Origin: CALCMJ01 sp964475415
Lineage (GTDB): Bacteria > Bacteroidota > Bacteroidia > Chitinophagales > Saprospiraceae
NCBI GenBank assembly: GCA_964475415.1
Contig: CAYYWZ010000041.1
Location: forward strand, 1 to 35,508
DNA: 35,508 nucleotides
Direction of reading: 5' to 3'
Positions 17,445-25,300 of this stretch are shown here, in pieces (position 1 is the first letter of the stretch; each line of letters starts with the position of its first letter). Both the position numbers and the translations under genes were made by a program. The notes beneath the pieces were generated by a model, which worked only from the letters and a program-made list of their open reading frames with translations, had not been told where the DNA came from and searched no databases.

Positions 17445-19082
17445 CTACTTGCGCCAAATACTATTCAGGGAAGTGACGCTACCCTCAGAAAGATCTGCTG
17501 TTCCACCATCTACTATAAGTTCTACACTATCGAATGGCTTGCTAGGAAAAATTATTTCTGTCATACAAATGGATCCATGATCAGCAAATAATTCTATGGA
17601 AGCTACATCTAGATAAATAAGAAATTCTATGGAGGACTGCTCATTAATCTTAGGCGCAGTATGGATAGCAGAAAAATTTTCCTCGAAATCATTTGGTCCT
17701 GCCTCTCTTCTATCTATGTAAAAAGAACAAGTAAAAGTATCGTAAGCTATCATAAGCGCTTCACCTCTTACATTAGAAAACCTCAGTAGAACCTTCTCAG
17801 CTTTTACTTCGCCAAAGAAGAGATGTAATTTCATCTTGTCTATATCAGTACTAAGCAGATACGTTCCTGTATCGTATACTCCTGCAGTCAAAGCCTTTCG
17901 TTGCTTCTCTATTTTTTTTAAGTTTTCTATAGGCAGACATCTAAGTCGATAGTTCTTCCCTTGCCTATATAATCCTATAGACCTAGGTAAGGTCATCGCA
18001 CTTCGCCATGATGCAGTAGGAACAGTCTGAGCATATTGCCAGTTACTCATCCAACCAATAAAATATTTTCTACCATCGACTTGCGGATGATTAGACCATG
18101 TAACACCTGCATAATTATCTGCTCCATAATCTAGCCATATCGCTTTACCATCCTTTACAAACTCTTCAAAAGCGCTGTCCAAGACAAAGTTCTTACCATC
18201 AAAGTCACCGATGAAATATTGAGTTCCAGAACCTCCACAGGGACCACCAGGATTCAACGATTGCAGCAATACCCATTTTGTCTCTCCCGCACCTTCGACT
18301 TCCAACGGAAATATATCTGGACATTCCCAGACACCACCATGCTCACCATAAGCTTTACCCCATTCGCTTAGATACGTCCAGTTCTTGAGATCCGGCGAAC
18401 TATAAAACAAGGAATTATAATATGTAGCTAATACCATAAGCCAACAACTCCTCTCCTCATCCCAATATACTTTAGGATCTCTAAAATCCTTTATGCCAGG
18501 ATTGGGTATTACTGGATTTCCTTCATACTTTGTAAATGTTCGCCCTCGATCAGTAGAATAGGCTATCGCTTGAGATTGATAACGTATACTCTTGCCTGAC
18601 TTCTCCTCTTCCATATTATGATAAGTGTAGATAGCTATCATGGCATTCTTTCCAAAACCAGCTGTATTATTTTTGTCTATGACAGCAGACCCAGAAAAAA
18701 TATGTCCCAGCTTATCTGGATAAAGCGCTATCGGTAGTTGTTCCCAGTATACTAAATCCCTGCTTACAGCATGCCCCCAGTGCATAGGCCCCCATATAGT
18801 AGACTCAGGATGATATTGAAAGAAAAGGTGATATTCTCCATCATAATAGACCATCCCATTAGGATCGTTCATCCACTTTTCTTCTGGAGAAAAATGAAAC
18901 TGTGGTCTATGTTTTTCTTGATAAAAATTAAGTTTTCCAGCTTGATATTTATCATTCGTATTTTCTTCCATATTTAAAAACTTATTACCTTTCGTTATGC
19001 TGAACAAAATAGATAATCCAATCGATAATATTTGAAGATTTAAAAAAAAGTTAACCTTGCTATATTTTATTACTTTATACAT
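17445..19082 (-). CDS. GH32 glycoside hydrolase (fructan/sucrose-type beta-fructosidase)
   Basis: This glycoside hydrolase family 32 enzyme is expected to release fructose from fructans, levan or sucrose. The three acidic motifs are intact: nucleophile Asp73 in WMNDPNG, the RDP triad at 201-203 in FRDPKVYW, and the acid/base Glu253 in WECPDIF. A C-terminal beta-sandwich follows (SIELFADHGSICMTE). From the ATG at 19082 the N-terminus has a hydrophobic stretch (about residues 11-29) that could be a signal peptide or anchor. An internal Met38 (start at 18971) would give a cytosolic enzyme, so location is unsettled. No Sus-type transporter, fructokinase or PTS gene is nearby, so it stands alone. 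It converges with egtD across 119 bases that hold no clear terminator. Confidence 0.88.
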   Translation of the reverse strand: MYKVIKYSKVNFFLNLQILSIGLSILFSITKGNKFLNMEENTNDKYQAGKLNFYQEKHRPQFHFSPEEKWMNDPNGMVYYDGEYHLFFQYHPESTIWGPMHWGHAVSRDLVYWEQLPIALYPDKLGHIFSGSAVIDKNNTAGFGKNAMIAIYTYHNMEEEKSGKSIRYQSQAIAYSTDRGRTFTKYEGNPVIPNPGIKDFRDPKVYWDEERSCWLMVLATYYNSLFYSSPDLKNWTYLSEWGKAYGEHGGVWECPDIFPLEVEGAGETKWVLLQSLNPGGPCGGSGTQYFIGDFDGKNFVLDSAFEEFVKDGKAIWLDYGADNYAGVTWSNHPQVDGRKYFIGWMSNWQYAQTVPTASWRSAMTLPRSIGLYRQGKNYRLRCLPIENLKKIEKQRKALTAGVYDTGTYLLSTDIDKMKLHLFFGEVKAEKVLLRFSNVRGEALMIAYDTFTCSFYIDRREAGPNDFEENFSAIHTAPKINEQSSIEFLIYLDVASIELFADHGSICMTEIIFPSKPFDSVELIVDGGTADLSEGSVTSLNSIWRK

Positions 19083-19209
19083 TGAAATAAAACACCATAG
19101 AAAAAAGCTTTCAATAATAATTTAACTATCACTCTGTAAGCGTTCATTTCAACTTTGTAAATTGACTGTAAGAATAACAACTTCAACTTTATGTGACAAA
19201 ATTATATTT

Positions 19210-19241
19210 TTTGAATTTTGAAGCTAAATAACATATATTTA
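19210..19241 (+). promoter_or_regulatory. Bacteroidetes-type promoter of the NTF2-like gene
   Basis: TTTG at 19210-19213 and TATATTTA at 19234-19241 are 20 bases apart, close to the Bacteroidetes -33/-7 consensus. The predicted start is near 19248, downstream of the ATG at 19218 and upstream of the one at 19263, so it decides the gene start in favour of 19263. Confidence 0.55.
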
Positions 19242-19262
19242 GCTTATCAAAAACAAGAAATT

Positions 19263-19619
19263 ATGACAACACAAGAAATTGCCAACAAGCTCGTAGCGCA
19301 TTGCCGTAAAGGCTCTTACCAAGAATGTTACCAAGAACTTTACTGCCCTGACATCATAAGTATAGAAAATGATGGGACGAAGGTTACAGGATTCGATGGT
19401 ATTCAGAAAAAAGGTGAAGAGTGGAATGAAGGAATCGAAGAGTTCAAAGGATCTAGTGTCGGTGAGCCTATTGTAAGTGGAAATTATTTTTCAGTACCGA
19501 TGAGTATGACAATTAAGTTCAAGGGTGCTGATCAGGATACACAGTTCAAAGAAATCTGCGTCTATCAGGTAGAAGAAGGGAAGATTGTAAAAGAACAGTT
19601 CTTCTACGACGAACCTTAA
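19263..19619 (+). CDS. SnoaL/NTF2-like small protein
   Basis: This 118-aa protein has the cystatin/NTF2-like (SnoaL) pattern: an N-terminal helix (TTQEIANKLVAHCRKGSYQE), CPDIISIENDG, a central helix, and a sheet ending KIVKEQFFYDEP. Such folds form small dimers and may bind ligands or act as ketosteroid-isomerase-like enzymes; the actual role here is unknown. The promoter at 19210-19241 overlaps the longer frame's start, so ATG 19263 is preferred over 19218. It is divergent from the GH32 gene and ends in a strong terminator. Confidence 0.75.
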   Translation: MTTQEIANKLVAHCRKGSYQECYQELYCPDIISIENDGTKVTGFDGIQKKGEEWNEGIEEFKGSSVGEPIVSGNYFSVPMSMTIKFKGADQDTQFKEICVYQVEEGKIVKEQFFYDEP

Positions 19620-19633
19620 TCTATCCACCAAAG

Positions 19634-19676
19634 AAAAAAAGAGGAGATATTACTAGTTATTATCTCCTCTTTTTTT
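19634..19676. terminator. Bidirectional intrinsic terminator
   Basis: A perfect 16-bp inverted repeat (AAAAAAAGAGGAGATA at 19634-19649 and its complement at 19661-19676) encloses an 11-base loop. The A-run on one side and T-run on the other make it work in both directions. It lies exactly between the convergent NTF2-like and M20 amidohydrolase genes. Confidence 0.9.
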
Positions 19677-19686
19677 GTATCGATTT

Positions 19687-20976
19687 TTATTTTTCCTTTT
19701 CCTGATGCATGTAATCTATAGCGACCTGCTTCATCGTTTTAACTCCAAGCATTAATGCAGCATCATCAACATAAAATTCTGGTGTATGGTGGCCTGTCAT
19801 ATTTTCTGCAGTAACACTTGCAGGTTTTCCACCGAGAAACCAGTAAAGACCAGGCACCTTCTGGGCAAAGAATGAAAAATCTTCCGCACCAGTCCTAGCC
19901 GCAACAACACGAACATTATCTTCTCCTGCTGTATCGAACAAGGTCTGAATCATCTTACGCGTTAACTCCGGATTATTATAAGTAACTGGATTACCGATTT
20001 GGATATCTACCTCTGCAGTTGCTCCACCTGCCTCTGCAATTAGAGTAGCTGTCTTTCTTATTTTTTCATGAATAATCTCTTGCATTTCTACATCTAAGGT
20101 CCTTATTGTTCCTACCATCTCTACCTCTTCTGGTATGATATTATTTCTTACGCCACCAGCTATTTTCCCTACAGTAATTACTGCCGCTTCTTTGGTCAGT
20201 TCCGTCTGTCGACTCACAATCGTCTGTAATCCCATAATAATCTGTGCTGATATGGTTATAGGATCGATACCACTCCATGGTCGTGATCCGTGAGCTTGTT
20301 TTCCTTTAACTTTGATTACAAATCGATCAGAGGCCGCCATGGCTCCGCCTACCTTATAATTTATCTTTCCTACATCTAAACCAGAGCTTATATGCTGACC
20401 AAAAATAACATCTACCTTATATTTTTCTAACACACCTTCATCTACCATAAGCTTAGCACCACCCTCTTCTCCTGGAGGCGCACCCTCTTCCGCTGGCTGG
20501 AATATAAGTACAATATTCCCATGTAAATTTGCTTGATCAGCTTTGAGCAATTTGGCCGCTCCCAGCAACATAGCCGTATGCGTATCATGACCACAAGCAT
20601 GCATCACACCTACCTCCTCTCCTAGATACTCCGTACGCTCTTTAGAAGCCCAAGGTAGATCTACTCGCTCCACCACTGGCAGCGCATCTATATCTGCTCT
20701 GAGTGCAACTGTTGGACCATCATGATCACCCTTTATATACCCGACTACACCAGTATGCGCTATTCCAGATTCGTGCTCGATATCCATCTTCTTAAGTTGC
20801 TGGGATATGTACTTTGCAGTATTAAATTCTCGATTAGACAACTCCGGGTATTGATGGAAATGATGTCTCCATTCTATCACTTCTCGCTCTAGCTGAGCCA
20901 TTTCTGGAGACGGTTTCTGAGTTATCGCTACTTGACATAGTAGGAGTGCAATAGCAAAAGTTATGAATTTTTCCAT
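19687..20976 (-). CDS. Secreted M20 family amidohydrolase
   Basis: This metal-dependent amidohydrolase of the M20D type (hippurate hydrolase, IAA-amino-acid hydrolase and N-acyl-amino-acid hydrolase relatives) cleaves N-acyl amino acids. The start ATG at 20976 gives a signal peptide (MEKFITFAIALLLCQVAITQ), so it should act in the periplasm or outside. Motifs are ALRADIDALP, the metal-site HACGHDTH with Cys128 and His130, and QPAEEG with Glu163/Glu164. A dimerisation domain follows (KGKQAHGSRPWSGIDP), and the last ligand His is in TGHHTPEF. The 429-aa length is normal. The acyl group and amino acid cannot be told from sequence. It is a single gene with a long non-coding region upstream. Confidence 0.9.
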   Translation of the reverse strand: MEKFITFAIALLLCQVAITQKPSPEMAQLEREVIEWRHHFHQYPELSNREFNTAKYISQQLKKMDIEHESGIAHTGVVGYIKGDHDGPTVALRADIDALPVVERVDLPWASKERTEYLGEEVGVMHACGHDTHTAMLLGAAKLLKADQANLHGNIVLIFQPAEEGAPPGEEGGAKLMVDEGVLEKYKVDVIFGQHISSGLDVGKINYKVGGAMAASDRFVIKVKGKQAHGSRPWSGIDPITISAQIIMGLQTIVSRQTELTKEAAVITVGKIAGGVRNNIIPEEVEMVGTIRTLDVEMQEIIHEKIRKTATLIAEAGGATAEVDIQIGNPVTYNNPELTRKMIQTLFDTAGEDNVRVVAARTGAEDFSFFAQKVPGLYWFLGGKPASVTAENMTGHHTPEFYVDDAALMLGVKTMKQVAIDYMHQEKEK

Positions 20977-21041
20977 ATTAGTGTTTTTATGAAATATACA
21001 ATAAGAAACTCAATAATTTAGAAAATTAGATTACTATATTT

Positions 21042-21188
21042 TAGGGTGTGCCCCTCATGCTTCGGGTCGTTGTCTTACAGGCTCATTGATCATTCGGTCC
21101 TTTGCTTTACTACACTAGCTAGGCACGGACTATGGACATACGTCCATCCCTTCCAGGTAACTCACACGGCCTTACACTAAGGCAAAAT
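21042..21188. repeat. GC-richer palindromic intergenic element (Bacteroidetes-type repeat)
   Basis: This block is visibly richer in G and C than its surroundings. It contains short hairpins: GGG-TGT-GCCC at its left end, TGGAC-ATAC-GTCCA near 21134, and GCCTTA-CAC-TAAGGC at 21170-21184. Read on the minus strand it runs GGGATGGACGTATGTCC ... CGACCCGAAGCATGAGGGGC ... CACCC. That layout matches an interspersed element I recall from many Bacteroidetes genomes (GGGAT...CCCGACCCGAAG...GGGGCACGCCC). No ORF is present. Membership is by memory; only one copy lies in this window. Confidence 0.5.
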
Positions 21189-21394
21189 TTATTATTGCAA
21201 AACCACATCGATAGCTAAGGTTAAGTATTAATACATAATAAATACCAGGGCCTCTGTTATGTCATTTCCAAGATGAGATTGATTAATGACAATCTAGAAA
21301 TTATATCTTTTAATAGAATACAAAAGAATTCCAAAGAAGGTATTATACAATCTAATAATATACCTCCAACCCAAATGCTAAATAAAATATAAAT

Positions 21395-21412
21395 CTACGT
21401 ATTATTACGTAG
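21395..21412. promoter_or_regulatory. Palindrome CTACGTA-TTAT-TACGTAG (copy 1)
   Basis: A perfect 7-bp inverted repeat with a 4-base centre lies 22 bases before the TATATTTT box of unit 1. That is about where a -33 element would sit, and no TTG is present there. It is a plausible regulator-binding site. It recurs at 21660-21677 and, as a 14-base match on the opposite strand, at 22090-22103. Confidence 0.45.
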
Positions 21413-21442
21413 TCTCTTTAAGGGTTTTTACGGATATATTTT

Positions 21443-21548
21443 AAACCCAGCAATACTATATTTACATCATAATAACCCCTTATATATGACCCCTTTAAAA
21501 TTGAGCAAATTTTTTAAAGAGTTGATTCTAAATCAACTCTTTTTTTTT
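21443..21548 (+). ncRNA. Putative small RNA, unit 1
   Basis: A plus-strand transcript of about 100 nt is proposed between the TATATTTT box (21435-21442) and the terminator ending at 21548. No plus-strand gene precedes the terminator for more than 1.3 kb, so the terminator needs a short local transcript to act on. The interval carries C-rich patches (AAACCC, AACCCC, GACCCC) in otherwise AT-rich sequence and a second possible hairpin just before the terminator. A 24-codon ORF (21486-21560) also runs through it. The RNA start is a guess; no -33 TTG was found. Confidence 0.4.
21516..21548 (+). terminator. Intrinsic terminator of unit 1
   Basis: Perfect 12-bp stem (AAAGAGTTGATT / AATCAACTCTTT) with a 3-base loop, then six further T. 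The T-run follows only on the plus strand, so it acts in that direction. Confidence 0.85.
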
Positions 21549-21659
21549 AAGCAAAATTAGATCGTGCAATAGCATCAAGCCAACCTCTTTAAATTCCAAA
21601 GAAGGTATTATACAATCTAATAATATACCTCCAACCCAAATGCTAAATAAAATATAAAT

Positions 21660-21677
21660 CTACGTATTATTACGTAG
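21660..21677. promoter_or_regulatory. Palindrome CTACGTA-TTAT-TACGTAG (copy 2)
   Basis: Same site as at 21395-21412, in the second 252-bp repeat and at the same distance from its TATATTTT box. Confidence 0.45.
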
Positions 21678-21707
21678 TCTCTTTAAGGGTTTTTACGGAT
21701 ATATTTT

Positions 21708-21813
21708 AAACCCAGCAATACTATATTTACATCATAATAACCCCTTATATATGACCCCTTTAAAATTGAGCAAATTTTTTAAAGAGTTGATTCTAAATCA
21801 ACTCTTTTTTTTT
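21708..21813 (+). ncRNA. Putative small RNA, unit 2
   Basis: Identical copy of unit 1, with the same box, C-rich patches and terminator. If both units are transcribed the two RNAs would be indistinguishable. Confidence 0.4.
21781..21813 (+). terminator. Intrinsic terminator of unit 2
   Basis: Identical to the unit 1 terminator: 12-bp stem, 3-base loop, T-run on the plus strand. Confidence 0.85.
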
Positions 21814-21843
21814 AAGCAAAATTAGATCGTGCAATAGCATCAA

Positions 21844-22089
21844 CCATATAGTCCTTCATTAATTGTGATTAGTAATATATATTAAGTTTTACAGTAAAGT
21901 CATCACCACTATACCTAAGAAGAAAAATTGCGGGTTCAAAGTAACATTTTTCATACCTAGTTTTTACTGATAAAGAATTACAAATACCCCCTAGTCAAAA
22001 CAAGTCTATAAACTCTATTTAATTCACAATTAAAAAAAGACAGACTGATATTTAGGTCTTCATCTTGTATCAGCATATTGAAGATATAA
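21844..22089. other. Non-coding stretch between units 2 and 3
   Basis: No ORF of note. Two short pairings overlap at 22037-22075 (AAGAC/GTCTT and CTGATA/TATCAG), but they are too weak to call a structure. Confidence 0.3.
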
Positions 22090-22123
22090 GTAATAATACG
22101 TAGTTCAGATTAAGTAATTATAC

Positions 22124-22156
22124 TTGCAAACGTATATAACTTATCGTCTATTTTTG
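22124..22156 (+). promoter_or_regulatory. Bacteroidetes-type promoter of unit 3
   Basis: TTG at 22124-22126 and an exact TAnnTTTG match (TATTTTTG) at 22149-22156, 22 bases apart. The expected start is about 22163. A 14-base match to the unit 1/2 palindrome (22090-22103) lies just upstream. Confidence 0.5.
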
Positions 22157-22162
22157 TGAAAA

Positions 22163-22307
22163 ATTATTAGTAAGGAAAACACCCTTAGATTTTAAACCCC
22201 TTATGTTTATTTTACAATACACCCTAATTCAATTTGGATAATGAAATTATCCATTGAAAAGTTGAACGAAGGAGCTAGTTCAAAATTACTAGCTTCTTCT
22301 TCTTTTT
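22163..22307 (+). ncRNA. Putative small RNA, unit 3 (diverged relative)
   Basis: A transcript of about 145 nt is bounded by a good promoter and a good terminator. It shares with units 1 and 2 the stretch ATTTTAAACCC, followed by a TATxTTTACA...ATA..ACCC run, then a terminator with a 12-bp stem. The remaining sequence differs. C-rich patches recur (ACACCC, AAACCCC, ACACCC). A 24-codon ORF (22241-22315) again spans the terminator. Its 3' end touches the stop codon of the opposite-strand CheB-CheR gene, so read-through would be antisense to that gene. Confidence 0.45.
22268..22307 (+). terminator. Intrinsic terminator of unit 3
   Basis: 12-bp stem (GAAGGAGCTAGT / ACTAGCTTCTTC, one G-T pair), 8-base loop, then TTCTTTTT. 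The U-rich tract follows only in the plus direction, so it does not terminate the minus-strand CheB-CheR gene. Confidence 0.8.
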
Positions 22308-22311
22308 ATAA

Positions 22312-25300
22312 TTAATTAAAAATAGTCTGATCTTTTATATGGATGCCAAACCCAATATTATTTTCAGATGCTTTATCTAATACAATAATTGTTGAGGGTT
22401 GGTTCTTCACTAATCTAAGGATAGACTTTATTTTCAATCTAAAATCTTGGTAGTCTGATTGTATATCTAAGCCATTTAGGATATTATGAATCTTCTTTTG
22501 ATCGATATATAGTTTATCATAACTAGTCTCAAGATTAATCTGCCATTGATTTTCTACTTTTTTCGAATTCACCATAACTATCATATCAGGTTTTTGTTCC
22601 ACTATTAGATACAGGGTTTCGATTATTTCTGTTATCAGTTGTATTATCTGATTTTCTACAGCTATAATTCCAGGTAAAAAATCGTATTCTATACTTATGT
22701 TATCTTTCGAAAAACTTTTATTTAGTTTCTTGAAAAGCTTATTGAGATTGATTTGGGTAAGTCCATCTGTCGACTCTATTTCGTTTATATTATTATAGAA
22801 CCCTCCTATTTCCGAGTAGAAATGTTTTAGACTTTTCGAAACGCTAGTAAGTTCAGAGATCAGTTTAGTATCATTTATATTTTCTTCTATTGCTTTAATA
22901 TTAGAATTTATATCCTCTAGATCAGAAGATATATTTTTAGAAAAGTTATTATACAGTAACGCTAGTTGATTTTTAAACTTTTGTATTGTTTTATCCGAAT
23001 TTACGTCTTTAGATAGATCAGATATAATAGCACAGAATATGTTTTCTAGTTTACCAGTTTTAGAAATAGATTCTATCCTCGCAATATGGATAGAGCAGAT
23101 CTTAGAAGAATTATCAGAGGTGAGTAGTTCTTTTTCCCTTACTATAAATGGAATCTCAAAATTTCCCAATCTTCTGTACTCCCTTTCTAATATTTCTCTA
23201 TTTTTCTCATGCCATAATTTTACAAAAGATTTATTGATCAGATCAGTAGATTTATTCCATTTACCCATCTTTACAAAGCCACTAGAACAGTCTTTTATAA
23301 TTGCCTTTTCATCTAATATGACGAATCCTGCAGGCGTGTTTTCATAAATATTATCTAGTAATTTCTGTTTAGATTCTATTATTTTTTGGTAGAGTACTTT
23401 CTCATGAACATCTGCCACGCTGCAGATTACTCTATCTTTTTTAGTTTCTATATTTCGCTCTGCTATACAGTTAACCTCATACCATCTATAACTTCCCTCG
23501 TATACCTTGAGTTGTAATAATGTTGAAAATGCTTTACCACTTTCAAAAGAGATTTTAAGTTCTTTTATAAACGTATCGTATCCTTTAGCATCTATAATAG
23601 ATAAGAAGTGATCGTATCCTTTAGCATATTCTGATTCTGGATAAGCTAATAAGTTTTTGTATTCTTCTGACCACCATGTGTTTCCATCACCAATATCTTT
23701 ACATTCCCAGAGCCCTACTTTCTGAGTACTGAGCGCTAATCTATATCTCTCTTCACTAGCACTTAATTCATTTTCTATTTGGACCAGAGGTGTTATATTC
23801 TGTAATACATTTATACTCTTAATAGCTTTGCCTTTAGAATTTTTCTGATAGACCGTAGAATTGAGCATCATCCACTGGACAACCTGAGTTTTTTGGTTTC
23901 TAAATCTTAGTTTAGTGATGACATTATTCTTAGTTTTTTGGTTTTTAAGCTGCTCTATATGCTTAACTAATAATTTCCGATCTTCTTCTAGTATCAGCTC
24001 AGCTATATCAAAATCATTGTCTAAAATTTCGTCTCTGGAAACTCCATAAAAAGTTTGCATATCTCCAGTAACATATTCTATTTTTTTTGTTTCTAAATTG
24101 AGTATAGAAGCTAAGGTTGGGGTGGCGTTAGTAAATTCATTGAGAAATGTGTACGTTCGATTCAGCTCGGTCGTGGATCTTTTTAATTGATCTATGTTAA
24201 TAAAATTGACCGTAACTCCACTAGTATCCTTATAGATACCTATGTAGGGAAATACCTCTACCCAGAACCATGTTCCATCAGAATGCTGAATTTCTGATTG
24301 AGACTTTTTACCAGTCTCTTTAACCTTCTCGGCAATTTCTATAAGCTCGCTACCCATAATAGTTCCAGAGTATAGTCCTATAGATCTACCTATATCTTCT
24401 TCTCTGAAACCATAATGCTTTTGTATTTGATTAGTATATTTTCGTATTCTATTTTCTTTATCCAGAAATAAAGTTCCAACTTGTATATTTTGGAATAGAT
24501 TTTCTATATCTGTATTGAGTTCTAGTAATAGTAGATTCTTACTCTGTAATTCGGCATTTACCGTATGTAATTCCTCGTTTACAGATTGTAACTCCTCATT
24601 TGTACTTTGCAATTCTTCGTTAGCGGCAAGCAATTCTTCATTTGTTGCCTGCATTTCTTCGTTAGATGTTTCTATCTCTTCGATTGTGAGTTGTAGATTT
24701 TCCTTAGTTTCCTTAAGGGTATCTTTTAATAGACCGATCTCTTCTGCCCCACTTTTATTTTCTACGTGGCTGCCTTCTATGATCTGAAGTTCTGATAATT
24801 CTAAAAATGTGATTAGATATATACCTTCTACCTCTTCCGAATCACTGAGTTTTTCTACTTGGATTTTTAATAATATATTCCGCTTATCCAATTTAACTCT
24901 TATCTCCTTTTCGTGCTTATTTTCTTTATTTTTATTTATTATTCGAACACTAGATTGTATAGGAATGAGGATATCATCACTAATTATTCGGCTCAGATTA
25001 TTACTGAATCCATCCTCTGGTATCGTCAGATATCTTTTAAATTTTCCTAGGGCATGGATAATGGTCAGGTTCTCATCTACACATACAGATGCACTTTTAT
25101 AATGGTCTAGAATTGTACTCTGGAACTTATTTGTCACCATCTCTTCTATAGAGAGAATTTTTTTCTTGCTAGTGGTACGGATAGTAGTACCGTTGTCTAT
25201 TATCCAGTTGCTCAGGTCTTTACCGCTAAAAGAATAATTATTTATATTCTGATATATTCTGTACGTATTATTTATTTTTCTGAAAGACTTATCATAAACA

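Larger units (their letters stand above)
21327..21578 (+). repeat. 252-bp tandem direct repeat, copy 1
   Basis: This stretch is identical, base by base as far as I can read, to 21592-21843. The copies are separated by 13 bases (gccaacctcttta). Each contains, in order, the palindrome CTACGTATTATTACGTAG, a TATATTTT box, several C-runs (ACCC, ACCCC), and a strong plus-strand intrinsic terminator. Perfect identity implies a very recent duplication, selection or gene conversion, or an assembly artefact. Confidence 0.95.
21592..21843 (+). repeat. 252-bp tandem direct repeat, copy 2
   Basis: Second copy of the unit at 21327-21578, offset by 265 bases. Homology stops abruptly after GCATCAA in both copies; flanking bases differ on each side. 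Confidence 0.95.

Noticed and set aside
19218..19262. Upstream start for the NTF2-like gene
   Set aside because: It overlaps the promoter boxes and the extra residues are not family-like; the ATG at 19263 is preferred.
21327..21843. CRISPR array
   Set aside because: Only two long identical units with a 13-base spacer; no short repeats or cas genes.
24515..24787. 90-aa plus-strand ORF rich in NSS repeats
   Set aside because: It is the antisense shadow of the coiled-coil repeat of the CheB-CheR-PAS gene.
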